64,000 nucleotides of DNA from Candidatus Promineifilum breve (lineage in GTDB: Bacteria; Chloroflexota; Anaerolineae; Promineifilales; Promineifilaceae). The position numbers and the translations under genes were made by a program. A model generated the notes under the pieces. That model saw only the letters and a program-made list of their open reading frames with translations, did not search any database and was not told where the DNA came from. The stretch lies in assembly GCF_900066015.1 (NCBI RefSeq), contig NZ_LN890656.1, forward strand, positions 124,001 to 188,000. The letters run 5' to 3'. Every line of letters begins with the position of its first letter. Positions within the stretch are counted from its first letter, which is position 1. This document shows positions 25,812-34,196 of the stretch, one piece after another.

Positions 25812-26759
25812 ATGCCCATCTTGCCCGCGACTATTTTGCTCCATATCCCCGACGGCTTCCTCCACGTCCTGGTGTCGGCCGTCTGTTGGGCCATCACCCT
25901 CATCGTCCTGGGGCTGGCCGTGAACAACACCCGGCGCGAGCTGGACGAGCGGCTGGTGCCGCTGGCGGGCATCATGGCCGCCTTCATCTTCGCCGCCCAG
26001 ATGCTCAACTTCCCGGTGGCCGGCGGCACGTCGGGCCACTTCGTCGGCGCGGCGCTGGCCTTCATCGTGCTGGGGCCGTGGCTGGGGCTGTTGGCCATGA
26101 GCGCCGTCATCGCCGTGCAGGCCCTGCTGTTCCAGGACGGCGGGCTGGTGGTCATGGGGGCCAATATTTTGGTCATGGGCATCGTGCCCGGCTTTGTGGC
26201 GTTGGCCGTCTACCGCTGGGCGGGCGGGCGCGAGGCGTCGGCCGCGCGGCGCAATCTGGTGACCGGGGCGGCGGCCTGGCTGTCGGTCATGGTGGCCGCG
26301 CTGGCCGTGGCCCTGCTGCTGGCCTTCAGCGGCACGAGCGCGTTGGGCGTGGTGCTGCCGGCCATGCTGGGCGTCCATGCCCTCATCGGCCTGGGCGAGG
26401 CGCTCATCACCGTGGCCGCGCTCAGCTTCATCCGCGTCGCCCGGCCGGAACTGCTGGATGAGCGGGCGGCCGTGGGGCGGGGCGGTTGGGTCGTCGGCGG
26501 GCTGGCCGTGGCCCTGCTGCTGGTGCTGGCCGCGCCCTTCGCCTCCGGCCATCCCGACGGGCTGGAGTGGGTGGCCGAATCGGCCGGCTTCCTCGGCACG
26601 GCCCAGGACGCGCCCTACACCATTCTGCCCGACTACACCGTGCCCTTCCTGGGCGATTCGGGGCTATCGACCATCGTCGCCGGGGTGGTGGGGGTGCTGC
26701 TGGTGGCCGGTCTGGTGACCCTCGCCGCCCGTGCCCTGCGCCGCCGCGAATTAGCTTAA
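25812..26759 (+). CDS. cbiM: CbiM-type substrate-binding (S) component of an ECF metal importer, fused PDGLE domain
   Basis: 315 residues. Residues about 1-225 are CbiM/NikM: LHIPDGFLHVL, AGGTSGHFVGAAL (the metal-binding His) and LLFQDGGLVVMGANILVMG. The C-terminus contains SGHPDGLEWVAE, the PDGLE/CbiN-like domain, followed by a last membrane helix. Odd: in known CbiM/NikM the metal is held by the free N-terminal Met-His, but here nine residues (MPILPATIL) precede the LHIPDGF motif. The ATG at 25812 has a perfect AAGGAG at good spacing, so the extension looks real. An internal TTG would give MLHIPDGF. Confidence 0.9.
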   Translation: MPILPATILLHIPDGFLHVLVSAVCWAITLIVLGLAVNNTRRELDERLVPLAGIMAAFIFAAQMLNFPVAGGTSGHFVGAALAFIVLGPWLGLLAMSAVIAVQALLFQDGGLVVMGANILVMGIVPGFVALAVYRWAGGREASAARRNLVTGAAAWLSVMVAALAVALLLAFSGTSALGVVLPAMLGVHALIGLGEALITVAALSFIRVARPELLDERAAVGRGGWVVGGLAVALLLVLAAPFASGHPDGLEWVAESAGFLGTAQDAPYTILPDYTVPFLGDSGLSTIVAGVVGVLLVAGLVTLAARALRRRELA

Positions 26760-26832
26760 GAAGTGGGCAGTGGACAGTGGGCAGTGCGCAGCACTGCCCA
26801 CTGACCACTGCCCACTGACCACTGCCCACTAT
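26760..26832. repeat. H1 heptamer hairpin between cbiM and cbiQ
   Basis: The complementary CCCACTG arm runs directly into the cbiQ ATG at 26831, leaving no room for an SD. Confidence 0.82.
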
Positions 26833-27610
26833 GAACGCTACTTCGTTCGACCGCTATTTGGCGCGGGCCAGTGTTGTCCATCGCCTCGACCCACGGGTCA
26901 AGGTCGTGGTGGCGCTGGCCTTCATCGCCGGCGTGGCCCTGTTGCCCGATGGGGCCTGGGCGGTCTATGGCGCGGCCGTGGCGTTGGTGCTGGCCGTGGC
27001 CGTGGCCGCGCGGCTGTCGCCGTGGCTGGTGGTGCGGCGGTCGCTGGTGGGGTTGCCCTTCCTGCTGGCGGCGGTCACGGTGTTGTTCATCCCCGGCCGG
27101 ATCGTGCTGGCCGGGCCGTGGGGGCTGGACGTGAGCGATGCCGGGCTGCTCCGCTTCGGCAGCATTGTCGGCCGCAGCCTTATCTCGCTCAGCGCGGCCG
27201 TGCTGCTGACGGCCACGACGCGCTTCCCCGACGTGCTCCACGCCCTGCGCCATCTGCGCGTGCCGGCCGTGCTGGTGGCGATCATCGCCTTCATGTACCG
27301 CTATCTGTTCGTGCTGGTGGAGGAGGTGGAGCGGCTCTTGCGGGCGCGGGCCTCGCGCAGCGCCCGGCCGGTGGGTGGGGGGGGCGGCGGGTCGTTGGGC
27401 TGGCGGGCGGGCGTGGCCGGGCACATGGCCGGGCAACTGCTGTTGCGCAGCCTGGATCGCAGCGACCGGGTCTACGCCGCCATGCAGGCCCGCGGCTATC
27501 GCGGCGAACTGCTGACGCTGGCCCCCCACGCCATGCGGGCGGTTGATTGGTTGGCGCTGGGTGGCGGGTTGGTCGTGGTAGTCCTGCTGCAACTCGTGGC
27601 GCGAATCTAA
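26831..27610 (+). CDS. cbiQ: CbiQ-type transmembrane (T) component of ECF metal importer
   Basis: 259 residues. The family start HRLDPRVKVVVALAF is followed by five to six membrane segments. The coupling motifs with the conserved Ala-Arg are LLRARASRSARP (about 172-183) and MQARGYRG (about 217-224), which contact the ATPase. It links CbiM to CbiO. A run of eight G inside the gene (about 27378-27385, coding a glycine string) is a slippage risk. No SD is visible, because repeat DNA abuts the ATG. Confidence 0.9.
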   Translation: MNATSFDRYLARASVVHRLDPRVKVVVALAFIAGVALLPDGAWAVYGAAVALVLAVAVAARLSPWLVVRRSLVGLPFLLAAVTVLFIPGRIVLAGPWGLDVSDAGLLRFGSIVGRSLISLSAAVLLTATTRFPDVLHALRHLRVPAVLVAIIAFMYRYLFVLVEEVERLLRARASRSARPVGGGGGGSLGWRAGVAGHMAGQLLLRSLDRSDRVYAAMQARGYRGELLTLAPHAMRAVDWLALGGGLVVVVLLQLVARI

Positions 27611-27639
27611 GCAGAGGTTGAATGCTCCAGAATAAGAAA

Positions 27640-27890
27640 TTAAACACGGATGGGACACGGATTAAACGGATTTTACGGATTGAATCTTCTCTATCCGATC
27701 TATCCGTTAGAACCGCGTTTTGTTGGGATAAGGAATTAAACACGGATGGGACACGGATCAAACGGATTTTACGGATTGAATCTTCTCTATCCGTTTAATC
27801 CGTCTAATCCGTGACCTATCCGTGTTTAATTCTTTCTCTATCCGTTTGATCCGTCTAATCCGTGACCTATCCGTGTTTAATTCTTCAGTG
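27640..27890. repeat. N1 9-mer repeats, about 85-base unit in two to three copies
   Basis: AATTAAACACGG..ACGGATT units with complementary ATCCGTTTAATCCGT arms fill the 288-base gap between cbiQ and cbiO. Confidence 0.82.
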
Positions 27891-27898
27891 AGGATGCC

Positions 27899-28663
27899 AT
27901 GCCCGTAGTCCACCCCGAACAAACGGCCCGCCCGGCCCACCCGCCGCTGCCCCCGGCGCTGGTCGAGATCGACGACCTGCGCTACAGCTACCCCGACGGC
28001 CAGCCGGCGCTGCTGGGCGTCAGCCTGCGCATTGCCCCCGGCGAAAAGGTGGCCCTCGTTGGGCCGAACGGCGCGGGCAAGAGCACGCTGCTGCTGCACC
28101 TCAACGGCATCCTCGGCGGGCCGGAGTCCCCCTTGCGCGTCTGCGGCCTGCCGCCGACCAAGAAGAACCTGCCGGTCATCCGCGGCCTCGTCGGGCTGGT
28201 GTTCCAGAACCCCGACGACCAACTCTTCTCGCCCACGGTGCTGGAGGACGTGGCCTTTGGGCCGCTCCACATGGGGCTGGCCGAGGCCGAGGTGCGCCGC
28301 CGGGCCGCCCTGGCGCTGGCGCAGGTGGGCATGGCCGGCTTCGAGGAGCGCCTGCCGCACCATTTGAGCATCGGCCAGAAGAAGCGCATCGCCATTGCCA
28401 CGGTGCTGGCGATGTCGGCCGAGCTGCTGGCCCTCGACGAGCCGACGGCCGGGCTGGACCCGCGCGGGCGGCGGCAGCTCATCGACCTGCTGCGCGCCCT
28501 GCCCCAGACGCTGCTGGTGAGCACCCACGACATGGCCCTGGTGCGCGACATCTTCCCGCGCACGATTATTATGGATGGCGGGCGCGTCGTGGCTGATGGG
28601 GCGACGGGCGAGTTGTTGCGCGATGCCGGCCTGTTGGCGGCGCATGGGTTGGAAGTGCCGTAG
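27899..28663 (+). CDS. cbiO: CbiO-type ATP-binding (A) component of ECF metal importer
   Basis: 254 residues. Walker A GPNGAGKST (about 55-63), the ECF-type Q-loop QNPDDQLFSPTV, signature LSIGQKKRIAIA, Walker B LLALDEPTAGLDP and H-loop STHDMALV are intact. It powers the CbiMQ transporter; metal (Co, Ni or Zn) undetermined. GAGGATG stands before ATG 27899. Large repeats separate it from cbiQ, but the three genes are on one strand with no other gene between. Confidence 0.92.
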   Translation: MPVVHPEQTARPAHPPLPPALVEIDDLRYSYPDGQPALLGVSLRIAPGEKVALVGPNGAGKSTLLLHLNGILGGPESPLRVCGLPPTKKNLPVIRGLVGLVFQNPDDQLFSPTVLEDVAFGPLHMGLAEAEVRRRAALALAQVGMAGFEERLPHHLSIGQKKRIAIATVLAMSAELLALDEPTAGLDPRGRRQLIDLLRALPQTLLVSTHDMALVRDIFPRTIIMDGGRVVADGATGELLRDAGLLAAHGLEVP

Positions 28664-28669
28664 CTGGGA

Positions 28670-28746
28670 AACCGGGTTTTTTCTTGAAAACCCGGTTTCT
28701 GTCCACGAAGATAGAAACCGAGTTTTCAAGAAAAACTCGGTTTCGG
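28670..28746. repeat. Two P1 palindromes in tandem after cbiO
   Basis: GAAACCGGGTTTTTTC..ACCCGGTTTC and TAGAAACCGAG..ACTCGGTTTC, seven bases beyond the cbiO stop; likely terminator-like hairpins. Confidence 0.85.
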
Positions 28747-28846
28747 GGGAGGGGCGCGGCCTAATTGCTTGTCGCCACAAGCCAAAATATGGATGAGCAT
28801 CGGCTAAGATAGTGAATCCAGCCTAGAGAGGGTGACTTATGTCCGG

Positions 28847-28875
28847 TTGAAACGGCGCGCCGCGCGGGCTATACT
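28847..28875 (+). promoter_or_regulatory. Sigma-70-type promoter of the kinase/regulator operon
   Basis: TTGAAA (28847-28852), exactly 17 bases, TATACT (28870-28875); leaves a leader of about 75 bases. Confidence 0.7.
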
Positions 28876-28957
28876 TATATTGTCCGCGTTGCGCGTACCC
28901 TTCATCAGACGCGCCTGACGCCTTTCCCCGGCGTTTGCGGGCCGCAGGAAGTTGACT

Positions 28958-30211
28958 TTGGAAAATCAAATAGAACTTCCAGCCACATTACAACGACGGA
29001 CGATCCTGGCGCTCAATAAGTTCGGCCAGGTGGTCACATCCAGCCTCAAGTTGGAAGACGTTTTGGCGCGCATCCTGGACGAAGTGACGGCACTGCTGAA
29101 CGCCGAGGGCGTGGCCATCCTGATGCCCGACGGGGACGATCTCAAATTCGTGGCAGTCTGTGGCGAGGGCGCGGCCCATCTGAAGGGGCGCACCATGCCC
29201 GGCGATAGCGGCGTCGTCGGCCACGTGATGCAGACCGGCGAGGCGGTGTGGCTGAACCCGCAGGGCAGCAACGCCGCCGGCCTGTCGATCTACCGCATCA
29301 TCGAGCGAGCGAGCGAATTCCACAGCGAATCGCTGCTGGCCGCGCCGCTCTTGCAGGGCGACCGGCCCATCGGCGTGCTGGAGGCGGCCCACAGCCGGGC
29401 CGACGGCCTGACCCCCGACGACCTGCCGGTGCTGGTGGCCGCGGCCAACTGGGCGGCCATCGCCATCTCCAACGCCCAATTGCACGAGCAGGCCCAAACG
29501 CTGCGCGAGCAACAGGCGCTATTGGAAGAGCGGGCCCGCCTGGCCCGCGAGCTGCATGACGCCGTCACCCAGTCGCTCTACAGCATGTCGGTGCTGGCCG
29601 GGGCGTGGCGGCGGCAAATCGAGGCCGGGCAGTTGCAGCCCCAGCCGGAGCATATCGCCGAGTTGGGCCAGTTGGCCCAGTTCGCGCTGCGCGAGGTGCG
29701 GCTGCTCATCTACGAACTGCGGCCGACGGAACTGGAAGAAGAGGGGCTGCTGGGCGCGCTCTACCGGCGGCTGGAGGCGGTGGAGCAGCGGGCCGGCATT
29801 TCGGCCCGGCTCATCGTCACCGACGAGGCCGGCCGCCCCTACCCCCTGCCCAGCGACGGCCGCGCGGCCATGGTCGATTTCGACCGGCTGACACCGGCGC
29901 TGGAGCATGGCCTCTATCGTATCGTGCAGGAGGCGCTGAACAATGCCGTCAAGCACAGCGGGGCCACGGCCGTAGCCGTCCACGTCCGGCTGGGCGGCTC
30001 CACGTTGTCATTGGACATCGAGGACAACGGCCGCGGCTTCGAGGCCGACCCGACGCCGCGCGGCAGCGGCTTCGGCCTGACCAGCATGAAAGAGCGCGCC
30101 CGGCAATTGGGCGGCTATCTGTCTATCGTGTCGTCGCCGTCAGGCGGCACGACGATTCGGGTTGCGGACATCCCCTACCGGGCGTCCGCGACCGAGGAGA
30201 AACAACCATGA
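28958..30211 (+). CDS. GAF-domain sensor histidine kinase (NarX/DesK type)
   Basis: 417 residues. A GAF domain (about 20-165) is followed by a HisKA_3 dimerisation domain with the phospho-histidine in ARLARELHDAVTQSLY (about 192-207). The HATPase has IEDNGRGFE and GSGFGLTSMKERA. There are no membrane segments, so it senses a cytosolic signal (redox, light or small molecule through GAF; none can be named). I prefer TTG 28958 to TTG 28952 because GGAAG is then six bases away. It overlaps the response regulator by four bases, its obvious partner. Confidence 0.88.
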   Translation: MENQIELPATLQRRTILALNKFGQVVTSSLKLEDVLARILDEVTALLNAEGVAILMPDGDDLKFVAVCGEGAAHLKGRTMPGDSGVVGHVMQTGEAVWLNPQGSNAAGLSIYRIIERASEFHSESLLAAPLLQGDRPIGVLEAAHSRADGLTPDDLPVLVAAANWAAIAISNAQLHEQAQTLREQQALLEERARLARELHDAVTQSLYSMSVLAGAWRRQIEAGQLQPQPEHIAELGQLAQFALREVRLLIYELRPTELEEEGLLGALYRRLEAVEQRAGISARLIVTDEAGRPYPLPSDGRAAMVDFDRLTPALEHGLYRIVQEALNNAVKHSGATAVAVHVRLGGSTLSLDIEDNGRGFEADPTPRGSGFGLTSMKERARQLGGYLSIVSSPSGGTTIRVADIPYRASATEEKQP

Positions 30212-30987
30212 TGACCGTGAGCACCCCATCCCCCTTCTATTCCCGCCCGCCCAAGCGCATCGACGTGCTGATTGCCGATGACCATGCCATTGTGCGCCGC
30301 GGTCTGCGCACGCTCATCGCCGGCGAGCCGGACATGGACGTGGCCGGCGAGGCGACCGACGGCTACGAGGTCGTCGATCGCGCCCGCGCCCTGAACCCGG
30401 ACGTGATCCTGCTCGATCTGGTGATGCCCGGCCAGAGCGGGCTGGAGGCCATCAGCCAGATCAAGGGCGACAACCCCGACGCCCGCGTGCTGGTGCTGAC
30501 CAGCTTCGGCGACAATGAGCGCGTCTTTGCCGCCATTCGCGCCGGGGCGTCGGGCTATCTGCTGAAGGACGCCTCGCCCGAGCAACTGTTGCAGGCCATC
30601 CACGATGTGCACGGCGGCGAGTCCCACCTGCACCCGACCATCGCCCTGAAGATGCTGCGCGAACTGGACAACCCGGTGGTGACGGCCGCCAACCGGCCGC
30701 TGACCGACGACCCGCTGACCGAGCGCGAGGTGGAGGTGCTGCGGCTGGTGGCCCAGGGGTTGAGCAATCAGGAGATCGCCAAGACGCTGACCATCAGTGA
30801 GCGCACCGTGGGCAACCACATCGGCAGCATCTTGCGCAAGCTGCATCTGGCGAACCGGACGCAGGCGGCGCTCTATGCCCTGCGGCGCGGTCTGGTCGAT
30901 ATCAACAGCGCCCCGGTCGAGTTCGTGGAAGAGCTACCGGCCGAGGAGATGGCGACCGAGGAAGAGGAAATCGCGGACGAGGAGTAG
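30208..30987 (+). CDS. NarL/FixJ-family response regulator
   Basis: 259 residues. Receiver domain about 15-135 with phospho-acceptor aspartate in VILLDLVMPG, the acidic pair ADDH near the start and the lysine in YLLKDASPEQL. LuxR-type helix-turn-helix about 172-235 (LTEREVEVLRLVAQGLSNQEIAKTLTISERTVGNHI). An unusual acidic tail (EEMATEEEEIADEE) ends the protein. ATG overlaps the kinase stop (ATGA), so the two are made together. Confidence 0.92.
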   Translation: MMTVSTPSPFYSRPPKRIDVLIADDHAIVRRGLRTLIAGEPDMDVAGEATDGYEVVDRARALNPDVILLDLVMPGQSGLEAISQIKGDNPDARVLVLTSFGDNERVFAAIRAGASGYLLKDASPEQLLQAIHDVHGGESHLHPTIALKMLRELDNPVVTAANRPLTDDPLTEREVEVLRLVAQGLSNQEIAKTLTISERTVGNHIGSILRKLHLANRTQAALYALRRGLVDINSAPVEFVEELPAEEMATEEEEIADEE

Positions 30988-31151
30988 CCTGACCCGCCCC
31001 GTTTTCATTTGTGCCAACCCCCATATCCGGCTAAACTTGCCCCCAACAAGCCGCTCCATCCGGCGGCGGCGCGCGGGAACGAGGGCCGGTCATGGCCGCG
31101 TCCATGACCGTAGCCACGCCGCCCGCCACCAATCGCAAGGATTACAGATTC

Positions 31152-32816
31152 ATGGCTAAGCCCGTCATTCTAATACTGGACGACGAACCCCAGGTCCTGA
31201 ACGCCGTCGGCCGCGACCTGCGCGCCCATTTTCGTAGCGACTACCGCATTGTCAGTTCCGGGGCCGGCCGGGAAGCCCTCGACGCGCTGCGCCAACTGAA
31301 GCAGCGCGGCACGCCGGTGGCCCTGCTGTTGGTCGATCAGCGCATGCCGGAAATGACCGGCGTCGAATTTCTGACCGAGGCCCAGAAGCTCTTCCCCGAC
31401 GCGCGCAAGGTGCTGCTGACGGCCTACGCCGACACCGAGGCGGCCATCGCCAGCATCAACAAGATCGGCCTCGATTACTATCTGATGAAGCCCTGGGACC
31501 CGCCGGAGGAGAACCTTTTCCCGATCCTCGATGACCTGCTGGGCGACTGGTGGGCCACCACGCCGCTGCCGTTCGAGGGCATCCGTGTGGCCGGCACGCT
31601 GTGGTCGTCCACGTCGCACAACGTCAAGGATTTCCTGGCCCGCAACCGCATCCCGTACCAATGGCTCGACATCGAGAAGGACGCCCAGACGCGGACGCTG
31701 GTGGAGGCGCTGTTCACCGAGGGCAGCATCCATCTGCCGGTGCTGTTCTTCCCCGACGGCTCGTCGCTCATCGACCCGCCGCTGTCGGATTTGGCGCTGA
31801 AGGCCGGGTTGCAAACGGTGGCGACCGCACCGTTCTATGATCTGATCATCATCGGCGGCGGGCCGGCCGGGTTGGGCGCGGCCGTCTATGGCGCGTCGGA
31901 GGGCCTCAAGACGGTGATGATCGAGCGCGAGGCCACCGGCGGGCAGGCCGGCACCAGCTCGCGCATCGAGAACTACCTCGGCTTCCCCAAGGGGCTCACC
32001 GGCTCCGACCTGGCGACGCGGGCCGTGGCCCAGGCGCGGCGGCTGGGCGCGGAAATCCTGACCGCCCGCGAGGTCGTCGGCGTGCGCGTCGAAGACCCCT
32101 ACCGCTACGTGCAACTCAATGACGGCACGGAGCTGGGCTGCCACGCGCTGGTGGTGGCCGCCGGCGTGACGACGCAGAAGCTGAACGCGCCGGGCGTGGA
32201 GCGGCTGACCGGCGCGGGCATCTATTACGGCGCGGCGCTGACCGAGGCGGCCAGCTACCGCGACGAGACGATGTGCGTCGTCGGCGGGGCCAATTCGGCC
32301 GGGCAGGGGGCCATGTTCTTCGCCCGCTACGCCTCGAAGGTCAACATGCTCGTGCGCGCTTCGTCGCTGACCAAGAGCATGTCGCAATACCTGATCGATC
32401 AGATCGCCGGGATGCCCAACATCGACGTGCTGACCCGCCACACGGTGGAAGAGGCCCACGGCGAAAACCAGTTGCAGGCCATCACCGTGCTCAATCACGA
32501 CACGGGCGAGACGCGCCGCATTGAGACGCGGGCGCTGTTCCTGTTCATCGGCGCGGTGCCTCATAGCGAATGCGTGGCGGGCATCGTGGAGCGCAACACC
32601 GCCGGCTTCATCCTGACCGGCCCCGACCTGATGATCAACGGCCAGCGGCCGAAGGGCTGGAAGCTCCAGCGCGACCCGTTCCTGCTGGAGACGAGCGTGC
32701 CCGGCATCTTCGCCGCCGGCGACGTGCGCCAGGGGGCTACCCGCCGCGTGGCCGCCGCCGTGGGCGAGGGGGCGAATGTGGTCAGTCAGGTGCATCAGTA
32801 CCTACGAACGGTTTAG
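31152..32816 (+). CDS. Response-regulator receiver / thioredoxin-reductase-like flavoprotein fusion
   Basis: 554 residues. Receiver domain about 1-125 (DDEP, LLVDQRMPEMTG with the aspartate, LMKPWDP). A glutaredoxin-like domain follows at about 135-220 (GTLWSSTSHNVKDFLARNRIPYQWLDIEKD). Then comes a thioredoxin-reductase-like FAD/NADPH unit with GGGPAGLGAAVYGASEGL, GGQAGTSSRIENYLGFP, CVVGGANSAGQGAMFFA and GIFAAGDVRQG. The family is known as a fusion. Missing here: the glutaredoxin CxxC and the reductase CxxC (GIYYGAALTEAASY stands where GxxxCATC is expected), so a dithiol relay is not possible. The start at ATG 31152 follows AAGGA. It may report redox state to the upstream two-component pair. 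Confidence 0.88.
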   Translation: MAKPVILILDDEPQVLNAVGRDLRAHFRSDYRIVSSGAGREALDALRQLKQRGTPVALLLVDQRMPEMTGVEFLTEAQKLFPDARKVLLTAYADTEAAIASINKIGLDYYLMKPWDPPEENLFPILDDLLGDWWATTPLPFEGIRVAGTLWSSTSHNVKDFLARNRIPYQWLDIEKDAQTRTLVEALFTEGSIHLPVLFFPDGSSLIDPPLSDLALKAGLQTVATAPFYDLIIIGGGPAGLGAAVYGASEGLKTVMIEREATGGQAGTSSRIENYLGFPKGLTGSDLATRAVAQARRLGAEILTAREVVGVRVEDPYRYVQLNDGTELGCHALVVAAGVTTQKLNAPGVERLTGAGIYYGAALTEAASYRDETMCVVGGANSAGQGAMFFARYASKVNMLVRASSLTKSMSQYLIDQIAGMPNIDVLTRHTVEEAHGENQLQAITVLNHDTGETRRIETRALFLFIGAVPHSECVAGIVERNTAGFILTGPDLMINGQRPKGWKLQRDPFLLETSVPGIFAAGDVRQGATRRVAAAVGEGANVVSQVHQYLRTV

Positions 32817-32817
32817 G

Positions 32818-32918
32818 AAGAAGGGCAGGGGTGCGGGGGAGCAGGGGAGCAGGGGAGCAGGGGAGAACGCTTCACCCCTGCTCCCCTGCCCCCCTGCTCC
32901 CCTGCTCTCTAACCCAAC
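32818..32918. repeat. O8 octamer hairpin (AGCAGGGG)
   Basis: GGAGCAGG run, short loop, CTCCCCTG run, between the flavoprotein and MFS genes. Confidence 0.82.
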
Positions 32919-32924
32919 CCTACA

Positions 32925-34139
32925 ATGAAGCGCCTCCCCCCCAACATCTGGCTCATGACCGCGGCCAGCTTCCTGACCGACGTGTCCAGCGATATGGTCA
33001 ACAACCTCGTGCCGCTGTTTCTGGCCAATGTGCTGGGGGCGGGCACGGCGACTATCGGGCTGGTGGAGGGCATCGCCGAATCGACCGGCAGCTTCATCAA
33101 GCTGCTGTCCGGCTGGTGGTCGGATCGGGTGGTCAGCCGCAAGCCGCCGACGGTCATCGGCTATGGCGTGTCGGCCTTGTCCAAGCCGCTGCTGGCCCTG
33201 GCCGGGAGTTGGTCGGGCGTGCTGGCCGTGCGCTTCGCCGACCGGCTGGGCAAGGGCATCCGCACCGCGCCGCGCGACGCGCTGCTGGCCGATAGCGCCC
33301 CGGCCGAGACGCGCGGGCTGGCCTTCGGCGTCCACCGCGCCGGCGACAGTCTGGGGGCGGTGGTGGGGCTGGCCCTGGCGCTGGTCATCGTGCGGCTGGC
33401 GCAGGGGGACGCCCTGACCCTCTCGGCGGCCACGTTCCGGCGCATCGCGCTGGCGAGCGCCGTGCCCGGCCTGCTGGCGGTGCTGACGCTCATGGTCGGT
33501 CTGCGCGAAGTGCGCCGCGCCGCCCCGGCCGCCAACCGGCCGTTGCTCGGCTCCTTCCGGGCCATGCCCGCCGCTTATCGCCGCTATCTGCTCATCGTCG
33601 GGCTGTTCACGCTGGGCAATTCGGCCGACGCCTTCATCATCCTGCGGGCCCAGGAGCGGGGCCTCAGCGTCGTGGGCATATTAGCCATGCTGCTGGCCTT
33701 CAACCTGGTCTATTCGCTGGTGGCCGGGCCGGCCGGGGCGCTGTCGGACAAGGTGGGGCGGCCGCGCCTCATCCTGGCCGGCTGGGCGGTCTACGCGCTC
33801 ATCTATCTGGGGCTGGCCCTGGCCGGGGCGGGCTGGCAGATCGTGGCCCTGTTCATCGTCTATGGCCTCTATCACGGCCTGGTGGAGGGCAACGCGCGGG
33901 CCTACGTGGCCGATCTGGCCGGGGCCGAGGCGCGCGGCGCGGCCTATGGGCTGTATCATGCCGTGGTCGGGCTGCTGACGCTGCCGGCCAGCCTCATCGC
34001 CGGGCTGTTGTGGCAAGGGGTGGGCGGCTGGGCGGGCTTCGGCCCATCCGCGCCGTTCTGGTTTGGCGCGGGGCTGGCGGGGTTGGCGGCGGGGCTGTTG
34101 GCGGCCGAAACGCGGCGCGGGCGGGCGGAGGCGGGGTGA
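32925..34139 (+). CDS. Major facilitator superfamily transporter
   Basis: 404 residues with about twelve hydrophobic segments. FLTDVSSDMVNNLVPLFLA at the N-terminus and DRLGKGIRTAPRDALLAD after helix 4 are hallmarks of a widespread but poorly characterised MFS group. SDKVGRPRLILAGW after helix 8 is the second-half copy of the MFS loop motif. Substrate unknown. The start codon follows the O8 repeat directly with no SD, and TACAAT overlaps the ATG. Confidence 0.85.
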   Translation: MKRLPPNIWLMTAASFLTDVSSDMVNNLVPLFLANVLGAGTATIGLVEGIAESTGSFIKLLSGWWSDRVVSRKPPTVIGYGVSALSKPLLALAGSWSGVLAVRFADRLGKGIRTAPRDALLADSAPAETRGLAFGVHRAGDSLGAVVGLALALVIVRLAQGDALTLSAATFRRIALASAVPGLLAVLTLMVGLREVRRAAPAANRPLLGSFRAMPAAYRRYLLIVGLFTLGNSADAFIILRAQERGLSVVGILAMLLAFNLVYSLVAGPAGALSDKVGRPRLILAGWAVYALIYLGLALAGAGWQIVALFIVYGLYHGLVEGNARAYVADLAGAEARGAAYGLYHAVVGLLTLPASLIAGLLWQGVGGWAGFGPSAPFWFGAGLAGLAAGLLAAETRRGRAEAG

Positions 34140-34196
34140 ATCAATTACAATTGCGGCTCGTCCGGCTGATGTTAGCGGTGGGCGATGGAGAGTAGT

